NCBI GenBank assembly: GCA_963840665.1
Contig: CAWIZO010000006.1
Location: forward strand, 62,001 to 126,000
Direction: 5' to 3'
DNA length: 64,000 bases
Origin: DATFTE01 sp963840665
GTDB taxonomy: Bacteria; Acidobacteriota; Terriglobia; Terriglobales; Acidobacteriaceae
Within the stretch, counting starts at the first letter, position 1, and every line of letters starts with the position of its first letter. Below the pieces are notes generated by a model. That model was not told where the DNA came from. It ran no database searches and was given only the letters and a program-made list of their open reading frames with translations. The position numbers were made by a program, and so were the translations under genes. Shown piece after piece: positions 45,858 to 54,552 of this stretch.

Positions 45858-46556
45858 CTACTTACCCGCGTGCGCCCCTGCTTGCGATGGGAGCGGCGTG
45901 GGCTCTGGATCGAAGCAGACCGGCACAACAGACGGAAAGTGATCGCGGACAGCAAGCACGCGGAAGATGAACGTTACGGCCACCGCGATCAGCGTGACCG
46001 GGAAGAAAGACCATCCCTTCATGAGTTCCCAGAGCCCGGTATAGACCGCGCCAGCCAGCACCGATGCTGTGAAGAGTTGCTGCGACGGCTTCACGATATC
46101 GGGGGTAACCCCGGAGAACAGGTCGATCATCACTCCCCCCGCGTTTGTGGCGATCACTCCGATCAGGATCGCGGCCCAGATTCCAAGACCATGCTCAAGC
46201 GCCTTATGCGCGCCCAGAATCGCAAACCAGGGCAGCGTGAATGATTTAAGGAAAGCCATCGTCCTTGCGCGGAACCGCTCCTCTCGGCTTCGGGCGTAGT
46301 GATAAATCGCCAACCCCAGCAAGGCCATCAGCACGCACACGAGAAGGTACATCGGATTTCGGAACGGCGAGGGAATGTCATTGAGCAGGATGTCGCGTGT
46401 CACGCCGCCGCCGATGCCTCCGAAGAAGGCCATGATCAGGAGTCCCGCGGCAGTAAAGCCGCGGTTGTGCGACGGTTGGCCGGCGACCAACACGCCATAG
46501 AGGGCGTTGACGCCAGCGGAGAACATGTCGAGTTGTGGATAGTTTGGTAGGGTCAT
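45858..46556 (-). CDS. TRIC/UPF0126-type cation channel
   Basis: 232 residues with seven hydrophobic helices. Two internally related Gly-rich repeats, FFGGIGGGVTRDILLNDIPS and TNAGGVMIDLFSGVTPDI, are the signature of the trimeric intracellular cation channel (YicG-like) family. Likely a monovalent cation channel of the inner membrane. It lies between DUF1622 and a small membrane-protein gene. Confidence 0.9.
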   Translation of the reverse strand: MTLPNYPQLDMFSAGVNALYGVLVAGQPSHNRGFTAAGLLIMAFFGGIGGGVTRDILLNDIPSPFRNPMYLLVCVLMALLGLAIYHYARSREERFRARTMAFLKSFTLPWFAILGAHKALEHGLGIWAAILIGVIATNAGGVMIDLFSGVTPDIVKPSQQLFTASVLAGAVYTGLWELMKGWSFFPVTLIAVAVTFIFRVLAVRDHFPSVVPVCFDPEPTPLPSQAGAHAGK

Positions 46557-46650
46557 CAGTCTCTCCTCAAAGTTGCCGCCGCGACAAACATAGCGGCACT
46601 CGCGGCTGTCTATCGGTCGTCCGGACCCGGAACTCTAGTAGCGTTGCCGA

Positions 46651-47052
46651 CTATCCCTTCGCCGGGGCGGAACCAAGTTGTGGAGAATCTTTCTCTCCTA
46701 ATGATTCGCTCTGAGTCGCGGCCTTCCCCGAACTCCAGGGCCAATGACCTTCCATTTCGACCACGACGGACCAACTGAGGAACGTTCGTACGACTACTAA
46801 CGCGCCGAGTATTTCCATTCCCTTCGCGGTCAGATCAAGCAACACCGTACGAATTACATCCGCGGCAATCAGGAGCTCGAGCGACAGTAACAGTGAACGT
46901 CCGAGCAAGTTCTTATATGCGCGGTATGGGTCTTGGGCTCGCCTCGACAATTGCAGAAGGAAGCGCACCGAACCGAATGCGATCGAGGCGACGATAACCA
47001 CTACCGCCAGAGCTTGGATTCCCCATGACGACAATTCGACCCATTCGCGCAT
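46651..47052 (-). CDS. DUF1622 membrane protein
   Basis: 133 residues with three membrane helices (ALAVVVIVASIAFGSVRFLL, LLSLELLIAADVIRTVLLDL, ILGALVVVRTFLSWSVVVEM). The central helix with ELLIAADVIRT is typical of DUF1622. First gene of a probable operon DUF1622 - TRIC channel - 45328 gene. Confidence 0.87.
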   Translation of the reverse strand: MREWVELSSWGIQALAVVVIVASIAFGSVRFLLQLSRRAQDPYRAYKNLLGRSLLLSLELLIAADVIRTVLLDLTAKGMEILGALVVVRTFLSWSVVVEMEGHWPWSSGKAATQSESLGEKDSPQLGSAPAKG

Positions 47053-47186
47053 GTTTTCTACCGCATGTCAGGCGGCGCAACAGAGCTTGATATTTCGCCG
47101 CTCCCGTAGAAAGAAGCCGGAACGGGTTTGTTTGTTCTCATCGGCAACGAACTCGCACGACATCGGAGCAACATCCACTCAAGTGG

Positions 47187-47231
47187 AGAGTAGGAGGGCA
47201 CGTTTGCGGGCACAACTGTCACATCTAACAG
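47187..47231 (-). promoter_or_regulatory. dyad-type promoter of DUF1622/TRIC operon
   Basis: Dyad CTGTCA-CATC-TAACAG at 47216-47231; minus-strand TACTCT after 23 nt (47187-47192). Confidence 0.74.
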
Positions 47232-47280
47232 GGACGGGTTGCGGCACAATCATTCACGCCGTGTCGTGTACCAAAACTAC

Positions 47281-47310
47281 GGGGAACGTCGGTGTTCGCC
47301 AACGTTCCCC
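47281..47310 (-). terminator. hairpin downstream of OmpA gene
   Basis: Arms GGGGAACGT and ACGTTCCCC (9 bp) around a 12-nt loop, about 80 nt beyond the stop of the minus-strand gene at 47392. A short T-stretch follows on that strand (GTAGTTTTGG). Confidence 0.6.
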
Positions 47311-47391
47311 GATGTGAGTAAGGTACTGAAGGAAGTGTGTTCGCAGGGTCGGCGGAGAAAAATTCGTCGCCGCTAGCGTTCACTTCCCGGT

Positions 47392-48336
47392 CTACGCGCC
47401 CCCTGCGACTCCGCGATTCACCAAGACCTTGACTTCCACGCGACGGTTGTCTTGCCGACCGTCTGCCGTCTCGTTCGGTGCTGCGGGATCGGCGGTACCC
47501 ATCGCACCCGGTGCCACGATGTGCCGTAGCGGAACACTACAGTTCTGAAGCAGGTAGGCGACAACCTCTTGGGCTCGGTCCATGCTCAGTTTTTGGTTCA
47601 TCGCTGCATTGCCTGAGGAATCAGCAAAGCCCTTTACCTGGATGATGTATCCCTTCGTGCCGACCGCGGTTTGCGCCAGCAACGTCAGAGCGGCCTTGTC
47701 ACTATCGGAGATTGTGTAGCTCCCGGTCTGGAAATACACGGTGGCCGTTGCCTTGGTGTCATACTCCGAAAGCTCGGAGAAGCGCTTGCTAGCTTCCTGA
47801 ATATCCTGCTGGTTCGACGCGATCTGTTGCTGGTTGGCGGCAATGTCGCCTTGATTGGCGGCAATGGCTTCTTTGTTCGAGCCGATTGCTTCCTTGTTGG
47901 TTCCTATGGCCTCTTTGTTGCCCTGAATATTGGCCATATTTGCTTTTTGCTGCTGCTGTGTCGGGTTCAAGCCGGCCTGAATGGTCTCGGCCATCTGTAA
48001 ATCTTCTTTGGAAAAGGTTATGGTTTTGGCCATCACGCGAGTGTCGTCGCCGGTGCCCTCGACTTGCACCTTCAGCCCGGGGAGCAGGGCGGTGACCGAC
48101 TGCTCCGAGTGGCGGAAGCCCAAACCTTTCGGTGTCTGAACCTTGGTCTGGTCGTCCAAAACCACGACGACGGTTCCTCCCCCTTTGGCGGCTCTCAGGG
48201 TCAGGTTTTCTCCATCTCGCGCGGTAATCAGTCCGTTGACCTTGACTTTCTTGCCGTCTGCGCCATAGGCCATTCCGATACACAGGATGCACAGCAATGC
48301 GGTGCAACCTGAAATCCATCTACGATGCTGTTTCAT
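47392..48336 (-). CDS. OmpA-family protein with heptad repeats
   Basis: 314 residues with a signal peptide (CTALLCILCIGMAYG). An N-terminal beta domain of DUF5666-like appearance (VKVNGLITARDGENLTLRAA) is followed by six near-identical seven-residue repeats (NKEAIGT, NKEAIGS, NKEAIAA, NQGDIAA, NQQQIAS, NQQDIQE), a regular coiled coil. The OmpA domain has TATVYFQTGSYTISDSDKAA, VKGFADSSGNAAMNQKLSMD and RQDNRRVEVKVLV, which binds peptidoglycan. Intact, in contrast to the OmpA gene at 33564. Confidence 0.9.
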   Translation of the reverse strand: MKQHRRWISGCTALLCILCIGMAYGADGKKVKVNGLITARDGENLTLRAAKGGGTVVVVLDDQTKVQTPKGLGFRHSEQSVTALLPGLKVQVEGTGDDTRVMAKTITFSKEDLQMAETIQAGLNPTQQQQKANMANIQGNKEAIGTNKEAIGSNKEAIAANQGDIAANQQQIASNQQDIQEASKRFSELSEYDTKATATVYFQTGSYTISDSDKAALTLLAQTAVGTKGYIIQVKGFADSSGNAAMNQKLSMDRAQEVVAYLLQNCSVPLRHIVAPGAMGTADPAAPNETADGRQDNRRVEVKVLVNRGVAGGA

Positions 48337-48423
48337 AAGTTTGTCCTTTTTCAGTCTGTAGTGCCCGAACTTGCGGGGGTCGATTTCGATCTCGCGTCAT
48401 AAAGAGAAGTTGGTAGCGTGGGA

Positions 48424-48468
48424 ATTCTAAGTGCGCTTTTCTGCCGTGCATACTGGTAGAAATGACAC
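48424..48468 (-). promoter_or_regulatory. dyad-type promoter of OmpA gene
   Basis: Dyad CTGGTA-GAAA-TGACAC at 48453-48468, imperfect in its distal half; minus-strand TAGAAT after 23 nt (48424-48429). Confidence 0.7.
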
Positions 48469-48514
48469 TGGATCGAGCCGAGCGGAAGGTCGTTACTGGA
48501 ATTCGGGGCCCACT

Positions 48515-49204
48515 TCAGGCCCGCGGGAAGGTCAAGATCCAGAACGTGCTCATGACTAGAAGTGCGAGCGCGAACGCTAATACAGCAAGCCGTGGTCCGA
48601 AGATCTCGAACCGTTGGCTGAGCGCGGTCAGCAGCAGCACCGTAGCGAAAAAGACAGTAATTCTCACGTAGGCATCACCGGTTTCCCGGGTGCTCACTCC
48701 GTTTTCAAACTGCCGCTTCGCTTCCTCTGCAAGCACCCCGGCCTGCTGAGCGTTTGCGTTCTTATACTCCGACATAAAGATGGGTCCGGGTGGGGCCTTT
48801 GCATTGCGCAGAGGATCGAGCTGCCACCAAGCAGCGAACGCCGCGGCATACTCCGGGCGGAATCGGCGCTCATACAAGGTTGCCAATCCCTCTCGCCCAG
48901 TCGACTTTGCGCCAAGCCATGCGTTGAAAGTGGTGATGTCATAAAGGCGGTCTTGCCCGGCTAACGTCTCCTTCGCTTGTGACAACACAGTAGTGCTCGC
49001 TGCAAGGTTGTAGTGCTGGCTCGAAAGTGCATCCCATCTCGCCGCCTGATATCCGCTCCAGGCAGTGGCGACCGCAACCGTTGCGAGCAGCACCGCCTCG
49101 AGGATCTCAACCCACTGCATGTGACGGCCAGCCGGTGGCCGGTGATCATGGGCGAGTTCCTGGATTTTCTGGGCGAACTCGACGTTCGAAGTGGTTTCGG
49201 GCAT
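48515..49204 (-). CDS. DUF4337-like membrane protein
   Basis: 229 residues: one N-terminal helix (ILEAVLLATVAVATAWSGYQ), a long helical periplasmic or cytoplasmic middle (YNLAASTTVLSQAKETLAGQ), and two C-terminal helices (ITVFFATVLLLTALSQRF, LAVLAFALALLVMSTFWILT). The layout resembles DUF4337-type proteins. It is last in a probable operon with the channel-like gene at 49272 and the membrane gene at 49812. Confidence 0.8.
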   Translation of the reverse strand: MPETTSNVEFAQKIQELAHDHRPPAGRHMQWVEILEAVLLATVAVATAWSGYQAARWDALSSQHYNLAASTTVLSQAKETLAGQDRLYDITTFNAWLGAKSTGREGLATLYERRFRPEYAAAFAAWWQLDPLRNAKAPPGPIFMSEYKNANAQQAGVLAEEAKRQFENGVSTRETGDAYVRITVFFATVLLLTALSQRFEIFGPRLAVLAFALALLVMSTFWILTFPRA

Positions 49205-49271
49205 CCGTTCTATCTCCGACGATGAACTGCGATGTGCGTGGGCATTGAGATCGTTGTTCTCTTGCTCAAGT

Positions 49272-49760
49272 TCAACGGTGCTGCCGCGGATCGAGCGCCC
49301 AGACTCTTTGAATAATGCCGAACAGGAAAGCGGTGGTCAGTCCGAAGAGCAGCCATCCGTTCAACGCTTCGAGCGCTCCCATCAGTTGCCAAGGGCGTTC
49401 CAGAAAAAGACTCTCGTGCCCATAGCTTGTCATGGCATTCAGCGAATAGAGCATTCCGGACTTGAAATCGGGTAGCGCTCCGAGGTACCGGTATGCGGTC
49501 GCCCAGATCCCCACCTCAACTGCGTGCAGAGCTGTCGCCCACAGGGTTGCGACCCCAGTAATCATTGCAAACACACCTGTAGGATGGCGGCGGTCCGACA
49601 CCCGGCTGAATGCGATGATCGCTCGCTGGTTGATAAGCCCGAGACCGGAGACATGTATGAGCACTGTCAATATCACTAGCGGCAATCCCCATGCCCAATC
49701 GACGCCCCATGACGCCGACGCGCCAAGCTGTGAAGCGAGATCGCTTTGAGAGATTGTCAT
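49272..49760 (-). CDS. two-helix ion-channel-like protein
   Basis: 162 residues, four hydrophobic segments. The last two flank the pore-like loop SGMLYSLNAMTSYGHESLFL, where TSYGH resembles a K+-channel selectivity filter (T-x-G-Y/F-G) but is not canonical. The final helix is LNGWLLFGLTTAFLFGIIQR. Probably a member of the ion_trans_2-like group; selectivity unknown. Confidence 0.75.
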   Translation of the reverse strand: MTISQSDLASQLGASASWGVDWAWGLPLVILTVLIHVSGLGLINQRAIIAFSRVSDRRHPTGVFAMITGVATLWATALHAVEVGIWATAYRYLGALPDFKSGMLYSLNAMTSYGHESLFLERPWQLMGALEALNGWLLFGLTTAFLFGIIQRVWALDPRQHR

Positions 49761-49811
49761 GGAACCTCAAGTACTTTTGTTCCGCGCGAACTAGACACAC
49801 GGGGCAGAAGT

Positions 49812-50315
49812 TCAGACGCCCGAACGTTTAGGGTTGGATTTCACTTGATTTTCGGGCGAGATGGTTTGGGCCTTCTGGTTCGGCTCTAGAACAACCTCGC
49901 TGGCTATCTCGATCGTGATCTTGGGAAAGTGGATGCCGCGCCATTCCTGCATGAATGCCTGACACGCTGGTCGAAGGAACAATACGGCGAATGAAGCATG
50001 CAGAACACATGCCGGCCATAGAAGATAGGAGACGAAGCCCTCGACAATTCTGAGATAGCCGATGTAAAACGAAGCGAGCAGATTGTAGATAAATAGGGCG
50101 ATGATCACGTGCGCGGACACAGCATCAGCACCCGGCCAACAAGCCACTCCTAAGGATAAGAGGCCGAATCCCCCCACGCGGCCGATCGCGATGCCGCCGC
50201 TTGAAAGCGTTCTGTCGATGAGCAATTCGGCGACGAAGTTAGGGCTGGCAATGAAAGCACAGCCCGCCGTTACCTCAAGCGCGGAAGCGAGCAGAGTCAG
50301 GGTTCTTGTTTTCAC
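49812..50315 (-). CDS. membrane protein of unknown function
   Basis: About 167 residues from a GTG at 50315 with GGAG upstream; the frame to 50462 would overlap the promoter dyad. Four hydrophobic helices (LTLLASALEVTAGCAFIA, GGFGLLSLGVACWPG, VIIALFIYNLLASFYIGY, LWPACVLHASFAVLFL) and a hydrophilic tail. First of an operon with 49272 and 48515. Confidence 0.72.
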   Translation of the reverse strand: MKTRTLTLLASALEVTAGCAFIASPNFVAELLIDRTLSSGGIAIGRVGGFGLLSLGVACWPGADAVSAHVIIALFIYNLLASFYIGYLRIVEGFVSYLLWPACVLHASFAVLFLRPACQAFMQEWRGIHFPKITIEIASEVVLEPNQKAQTISPENQVKSNPKRSGV

Positions 50316-50426
50316 CTTGCTCCAAACTGAGGAACTAAGCACGCGTATTGCGCAATATTTGACGATTTGTGCGCTTCGGACCAGTTTCCCTGAAGCTTTC
50401 TGCTTAGTCACAAAGTGTTCGCCGCC

Positions 50427-50471
50427 AGTGCACCACGAGTGCAGGCCGGAGCCAACTGTCACTTGTTACAG
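50427..50471 (-). promoter_or_regulatory. dyad-type promoter, TGCACT subclass
   Basis: Dyad CTGTCA-CTTG-TTACAG at 50456-50471; minus-strand TGCACT after 23 nt (50427-50432). The region is about 50 bp similar to the promoter at 51667, including GCCGCCAGTGCA. Confidence 0.7.
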
Positions 50472-50527
50472 CAGACGTTGGCGAATGCATCAAGCGGTCG
50501 GAGTCACTTTGTGACTGCTTACGATGG

Positions 50528-50818
50528 TCAGGGGATCATGCCGCATTGGATCAGTTTGTCGACAACTTGATCGGCAACGATAGTGACGAATTCGTGACGC
50601 ATCTGAGGATCGGTGCGGAGCATGCCCATGACCTTCTGCTCTCCTTCCGAAGGCGGCTTTTTCTGAGCTTTCTGCTGCATCAACTGCTCGCAACTGGACG
50701 ATTGATATTTCGCGACGACCTTGTTGGCAACGGCGTCCAGGACGGGGTGTTGCGCCGCCGCGACAGTCACATACAGCAACGCGAGCGCGCCTGCGAATAG
50801 GTAAGAACGCTTGATCAT
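50528..50818 (-). CDS. small secreted protein
   Basis: 96 residues with a signal peptide (LFAGALALLYVTVAAAQH) and a helical mature part containing two Cys (SSSCEQLMQQKAQKK, VDKLIQCGMIP) that could form a disulphide. It follows the gene at 50893 and is probably co-transcribed with it. Confidence 0.78.
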   Translation of the reverse strand: MIKRSYLFAGALALLYVTVAAAQHPVLDAVANKVVAKYQSSSCEQLMQQKAQKKPPSEGEQKVMGMLRTDPQMRHEFVTIVADQVVDKLIQCGMIP

Positions 50819-50892
50819 GATTTTCTCCTTGCCTCGGGTTCGAAACGCATTAACAACGTGCCTGGAAAATCCGACAAATATCTAGCGCGAGC

Positions 50893-51618
50893 TCACACGT
50901 GCTGGTAATTCGAGTTCAAAATGGCAATGTTCAACTGCTTGCTGACACCATCGATGACCAGATTGGAGACATGGTTCGTGCCGTCGGGCAGGCGGTCGAA
51001 TTGCACCGTCAAGTTCATCGCATCTTTTGGATCGTCCATGTAGGACGCGATCTGAATTCGAAGTATCGCCTTCTGCTGTTTGTCGAAAACGATGGTCATT
51101 GAATCCTGCGGTTTCAGGTAGTTGTGAATGACAAGCTGAATCTCGTTGGGGGCGCCCCCACCAGGACCCAGTGTGATGTTCCCCTGTGCGAAGGCTTGCT
51201 GCAGCAGATCTCTATCCGGCGGCACATACTGCTGCGCCAAAGCTTTCATCTGGTTCGCGTAGTCTTTGTATTCTTCGGTTTTCTTCTCGACGACGTGCCG
51301 TTTCAGACGGCCTCCTTGGGGAGCGCTGTCCGCGGGCGGGTCAAGGGATGTTTTCTCGGGCTTCAGATCGGGTCCGAGGCGCACCTGAAAATGCTCCTGC
51401 TTTTTCTGCTCGCCCTTCAGGCTGATTGTGACCAGTTCGTTCCATGAGTAATAAGCGAGTGCCTGTTTGTTCTTACCCATGGACTCTTTGAGTTCTGCGA
51501 CACGCTGCTGCAGTTCTGGATTCTGCGCGTTTGCGGAAAGGACGAACCGCCCGTTGGTCAGAAAGACCAACAAGGTCAAAAGTGTGCCGCCTAAAATTCG
51601 CCGCATTTTGTACTTCAT
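50893..51618 (-). CDS. secreted protein of unknown function
   Basis: 241 residues from the ATG at 51618. Signal peptide LGGTLLTLLVFLTNGRFVLS. A charged helix (ELQQRVAELKESMGKNKQAL) precedes a basic region and a beta-rich C-terminal half (DAMNLTVQFDRLPDGTNHVS). The C-terminal half looks like an outer-membrane or lipoprotein-carrier fold. No catalytic motif. Confidence 0.8.
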   Translation of the reverse strand: MKYKMRRILGGTLLTLLVFLTNGRFVLSANAQNPELQQRVAELKESMGKNKQALAYYSWNELVTISLKGEQKKQEHFQVRLGPDLKPEKTSLDPPADSAPQGGRLKRHVVEKKTEEYKDYANQMKALAQQYVPPDRDLLQQAFAQGNITLGPGGGAPNEIQLVIHNYLKPQDSMTIVFDKQQKAILRIQIASYMDDPKDAMNLTVQFDRLPDGTNHVSNLVIDGVSKQLNIAILNSNYQHV

Positions 51619-51666
51619 AAGTGTTTTCCTGCTTCCGACACCAAAAGGCACTCCACATCTGCCGCC

Positions 51667-51711
51667 AGTGCATCACGAGCAGAACTTGGGGCCAACTGTC
51701 ACTTGTAACAG
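51667..51711 (-). promoter_or_regulatory. dyad-type promoter, TGCACT subclass
   Basis: Dyad CTGTCA-CTTG-TAACAG at 51696-51711; minus-strand TGCACT after 23 nt (51667-51672). It drives the genes at 51618 and 50818. Confidence 0.72.
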
Positions 51712-51861
51712 GAGAGGCTGGTGAACGATTGGCTGCGCGCGTCAGAACTGACCTTCGATCTTCGCTCGCTGTGGCGCGCTAGCCCGAAATCGACCAGTTC
51801 GACGTCATTCTGCCTCGAGATCGGGCACTGCATCTCGCAACCGAAGTCCTGCATTGAGAGC

Positions 51862-51906
51862 CTGTCAGCTTTGACAGTTGTTGCCCGCGAACAGCGTTCG
51901 TAGGAT
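51862..51906 (+). promoter_or_regulatory. dyad-type promoter of barrel gene 51958
   Basis: Perfect dyad CTGTCA-GCTT-TGACAG at 51862-51877 and TAGGAT at 51901-51906. The best match to the consensus of the whole set. Confidence 0.8.
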
Positions 51907-51957
51907 CACGTGTCAAAGTTCTTAACTTACAACGTCAAAGAACCTTATGGGGGAACA

Positions 51958-52887
51958 GTGAAGCGAAAAGTTTCGATCTTCTTCATCGCTTGCATCGTGG
52001 TGGTATGCGCTTCATTCTCGCAGGGACAACAACTAGTACAACTCAGCGCCAGTTTGGCTCCAGACACCAGCGTCACTTATCCGGACTCTGCCGTGGCGCC
52101 GCCTCCCGCCACCGGTGACGCGCCTGACCCGGCACCTGCCCCCGTTCCTATGCCTCAAGGCCTCGGTTCCGGTCCGCTGGGCGGGTCTGGGATGGATGAC
52201 CAGTGGCACATCGCGGTGAGCCCCTATCTCTGGTTTGCCGGGGTGCACGGAACCGTTGGCGCGCTGGGACGCGACGTCGGCTTTAAGGCAAGCGCGAGCG
52301 ATCTTCTCTCGAAGGCCCGATTTGGAATCCTGGGGGCGGCCGACATTCGTCGCAACCGAATAGTGGCGACCGGCGACTTGTTGTATCTGTACCTGAAGGA
52401 TAACAAAGCACTCCCATTCCCAGGCTTGGGATCCCCAAGCGCGGACCTTTCAGCGAATGTATTCCTTCTTACTCCAAAGGTCGGCGTCCGCGTGATCAAC
52501 AAGGACAAACTCAAGGCCGATTTCCTGGCGGGAATTCGATATTGGTACTTCGGAGAGACCTTGCAGTTCAGTCCTTCGGTCCTTGGCCTGAATTTTTCGA
52601 GATCCCAAAGTTGGGTGGACCCACTGGTGGGCGGCAGGATTCAAGCTGCTCTTTCACCGAAGGTTGTGGCCACGATCGCTGGGGACGTCGGTGGATGGGG
52701 CACCGGCTCTCAACTCGAGTACCAGGCGGTTGGCTTGCTTGGCTACAAGCTAAAACCCAAGGTCACTTTGCAGGCCGGCTATCGGTATCTGTATGCCGAC
52801 TACGAAAAATCAGGCCGGTTGGGTCCGACGACTGTCAAACTCACCATGTCCGGCATCGTGATTGGCGCCACTTTGAATCTCAAGTAA
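51958..52887 (+). CDS. outer-membrane beta-barrel protein
   Basis: 309 residues from a GTG at 51958 with GGGGGA upstream; an in-frame ATG at 51910 is less likely, as it directly follows the -10. Signal peptide VSIFFIACIVVVCASFSQGQ, a Pro/Ala linker (VAPPPATGDAPDPAPAPVPM) and a barrel (WHIAVSPYLWFAGVHGTVGA, YRYLYADYEKSGRLG). It resembles small OmpW/OmpA-type barrels. Confidence 0.83.
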   Translation: MKRKVSIFFIACIVVVCASFSQGQQLVQLSASLAPDTSVTYPDSAVAPPPATGDAPDPAPAPVPMPQGLGSGPLGGSGMDDQWHIAVSPYLWFAGVHGTVGALGRDVGFKASASDLLSKARFGILGAADIRRNRIVATGDLLYLYLKDNKALPFPGLGSPSADLSANVFLLTPKVGVRVINKDKLKADFLAGIRYWYFGETLQFSPSVLGLNFSRSQSWVDPLVGGRIQAALSPKVVATIAGDVGGWGTGSQLEYQAVGLLGYKLKPKVTLQAGYRYLYADYEKSGRLGPTTVKLTMSGIVIGATLNLK

Positions 52888-52931
52888 ATGGATGGGCTGG
52901 GCTGATTCCGTGACTCACACTTCGGCGCTGC

Positions 52932-52976
52932 TTGTTACTTCTGGCAGTAGCTCTGCGACGGCGCGATGGCAACACA
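52932..52976 (+). promoter_or_regulatory. weak dyad-type element upstream of 53255
   Basis: TTGTTA-CTTC-TGGCAG at 52932-52947 keeps the proximal half, but the hexamer at 23 nt (AACACA) is poor. Listed because it lies where a promoter would be expected. Confidence 0.3.
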
Positions 52977-53254
52977 TTCGACTGTCGCATAGCTCAGTTG
53001 GGTTGAGGAACGCACGGCGGATGAGTCTTCGAGCCTCAGTAGCCGACTTCACATCGGATTGGCGTGCGGGCCCTTCCGGTGACCACAACTTCCAAATCTT
53101 GGAAGAGTTACATCTTCATAAGTGATACCTAAAAGGATCAGCTGTCCGACTCGCTCCGTCAAAACGTGGCGGTCGAGTGATCGCCAAATCTGTGAAGTGA
53201 GTAAACACGAAGCGGTCTCGGATGGTTATGAGAGAAAAACGAAAGAAGGTCATC

Positions 53255-54229
53255 ATGAAGTGGTCAAAAAGAGAAGCGCTGGCCTTGGCTGCTTTGACGG
53301 CATTTTTCTTGTCAACCACGTCGCTACTTGCACAAGAGACGCCGATCGGGCCGGAAGGAACTACGGTCGCCACCGAGGCAACGCCAGCGGCAGCGGCCAG
53401 TTCGGAGCAGTTGAGAAAGGAATCGCAGAATCCCGTCGCCAACCTCATCAGCGTTCCAATTCAAGAAAACTGGAATTTCGGCATCGGGCCGGCCAACCGC
53501 ACCCAGAATATTCTGAACCTCCAGCCGGTGATTCCCTTCGGTGTTTCCAAGAATTGGAACCTCATCACTCGGTGGATCACTCCAATCGTCTTCCAACCAC
53601 TTCCTGTGGCGCAGCCGCCCGGGCCGCCCGGCCAGCAGACCGGAGTTTACGGACTGGGCGACATAAATCCTTCATTCTTCCTCTCGCCGAAGCAGAGCAA
53701 GGTGATCTGGGGTGTGGGGCCAACTTTTGTGTTTCCTACGGCAACCAATACGACTTATCTCGGGCAAGGGAAATTCAGCCTCGGGCCTTCCTTCGTCGCG
53801 CTCGTGCAGCCGCAACACTGGACGATTGGGTTTCTTGCCAACAACTATTGGTCGGTCGCCGGTCATTCCAATCGCGACAAGCCTGCCGTGAACCAATTTC
53901 TGTTGCAGTGGTTTGTCAACTACAACCTGAAAAAGGGCTGGTACCTCACCAGCGGGCCCATCATCACCGCCAACTGGAGAGCAAGCAGCAATAACGTGTG
54001 GATCGTGCCCTTCGGCGGAGGAGTAGGGAGAATCATGAAGCTCGGATTCCAGCCGGTGAACCTCTCCGCGCAGTTCTACGGCAACGCGGTGCATCCTCCT
54101 GGAGCTTCGCCGTGGACCATGAAGTTGAGCTTGGCGCTCCTGTTTCCCCGGTTGACCAAGCAGCAGCAGAAGATGTTGCTTGAGCAAAAGCTTAAGCAGA
54201 TGAATCAGGAGCAGCCGCAGAAGAAATGA
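53255..54229 (+). CDS. outer-membrane protein, transporter-like
   Basis: 324 residues from the ATG at 53255 (GAAGGTCATC upstream). Signal peptide ALAALTAFFLSTTSLLAQ. Barrel-like segments (WNFGIGPANRTQNILNLQPV, WGVGPTFVFPTATNTTYLG, LLQWFVNYNLKKGWYLTSGP) and a Gln/Lys-rich end (QQQKMLLEQKLKQMNQEQ). Similar proteins are often labelled neuromedin U or MetA-type barrels; the true role is unknown. Confidence 0.83.
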   Translation: MKWSKREALALAALTAFFLSTTSLLAQETPIGPEGTTVATEATPAAAASSEQLRKESQNPVANLISVPIQENWNFGIGPANRTQNILNLQPVIPFGVSKNWNLITRWITPIVFQPLPVAQPPGPPGQQTGVYGLGDINPSFFLSPKQSKVIWGVGPTFVFPTATNTTYLGQGKFSLGPSFVALVQPQHWTIGFLANNYWSVAGHSNRDKPAVNQFLLQWFVNYNLKKGWYLTSGPIITANWRASSNNVWIVPFGGGVGRIMKLGFQPVNLSAQFYGNAVHPPGASPWTMKLSLALLFPRLTKQQQKMLLEQKLKQMNQEQPQKK

Positions 54230-54247
54230 AATTGCAGGTCACTCCTC

Positions 54248-54292
54248 CTGTCACTAGTGACAGTTATCTCTCGAACCAGCCTGTGTTGCACT
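54248..54292 (+). promoter_or_regulatory. dyad-type promoter of 54553 gene, TGCACT subclass
   Basis: Perfect 16-bp palindrome CTGTCACTAGTGACAG at 54248-54263 and TGCACT at 54287-54292, 23 nt apart. Confidence 0.75.
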
Positions 54293-54552
54293 GCTCAGTG
54301 CATTCGGTCAGTCGAAGCCCGCAGACGTAACGAACGGCAATTGGATTCAGGCTGATCAGAGCAAAGGCTGGAACACGTGAACCGTCGAGACTCTTCCAAG
54401 TCTGGCCTGGCGACTGGAGCGAATCGCAGCCGCCGGCTTCGTGCCCAAAGCACTGGGCGAGGCTATGCAGGCGTCGTCCGGTGCTGGCACGAACGTCGGT
54501 CAAGAACCCAAAAGACAGGATGCTCGCGCTAGTCAGGCAAGAGAGAAAAGCA

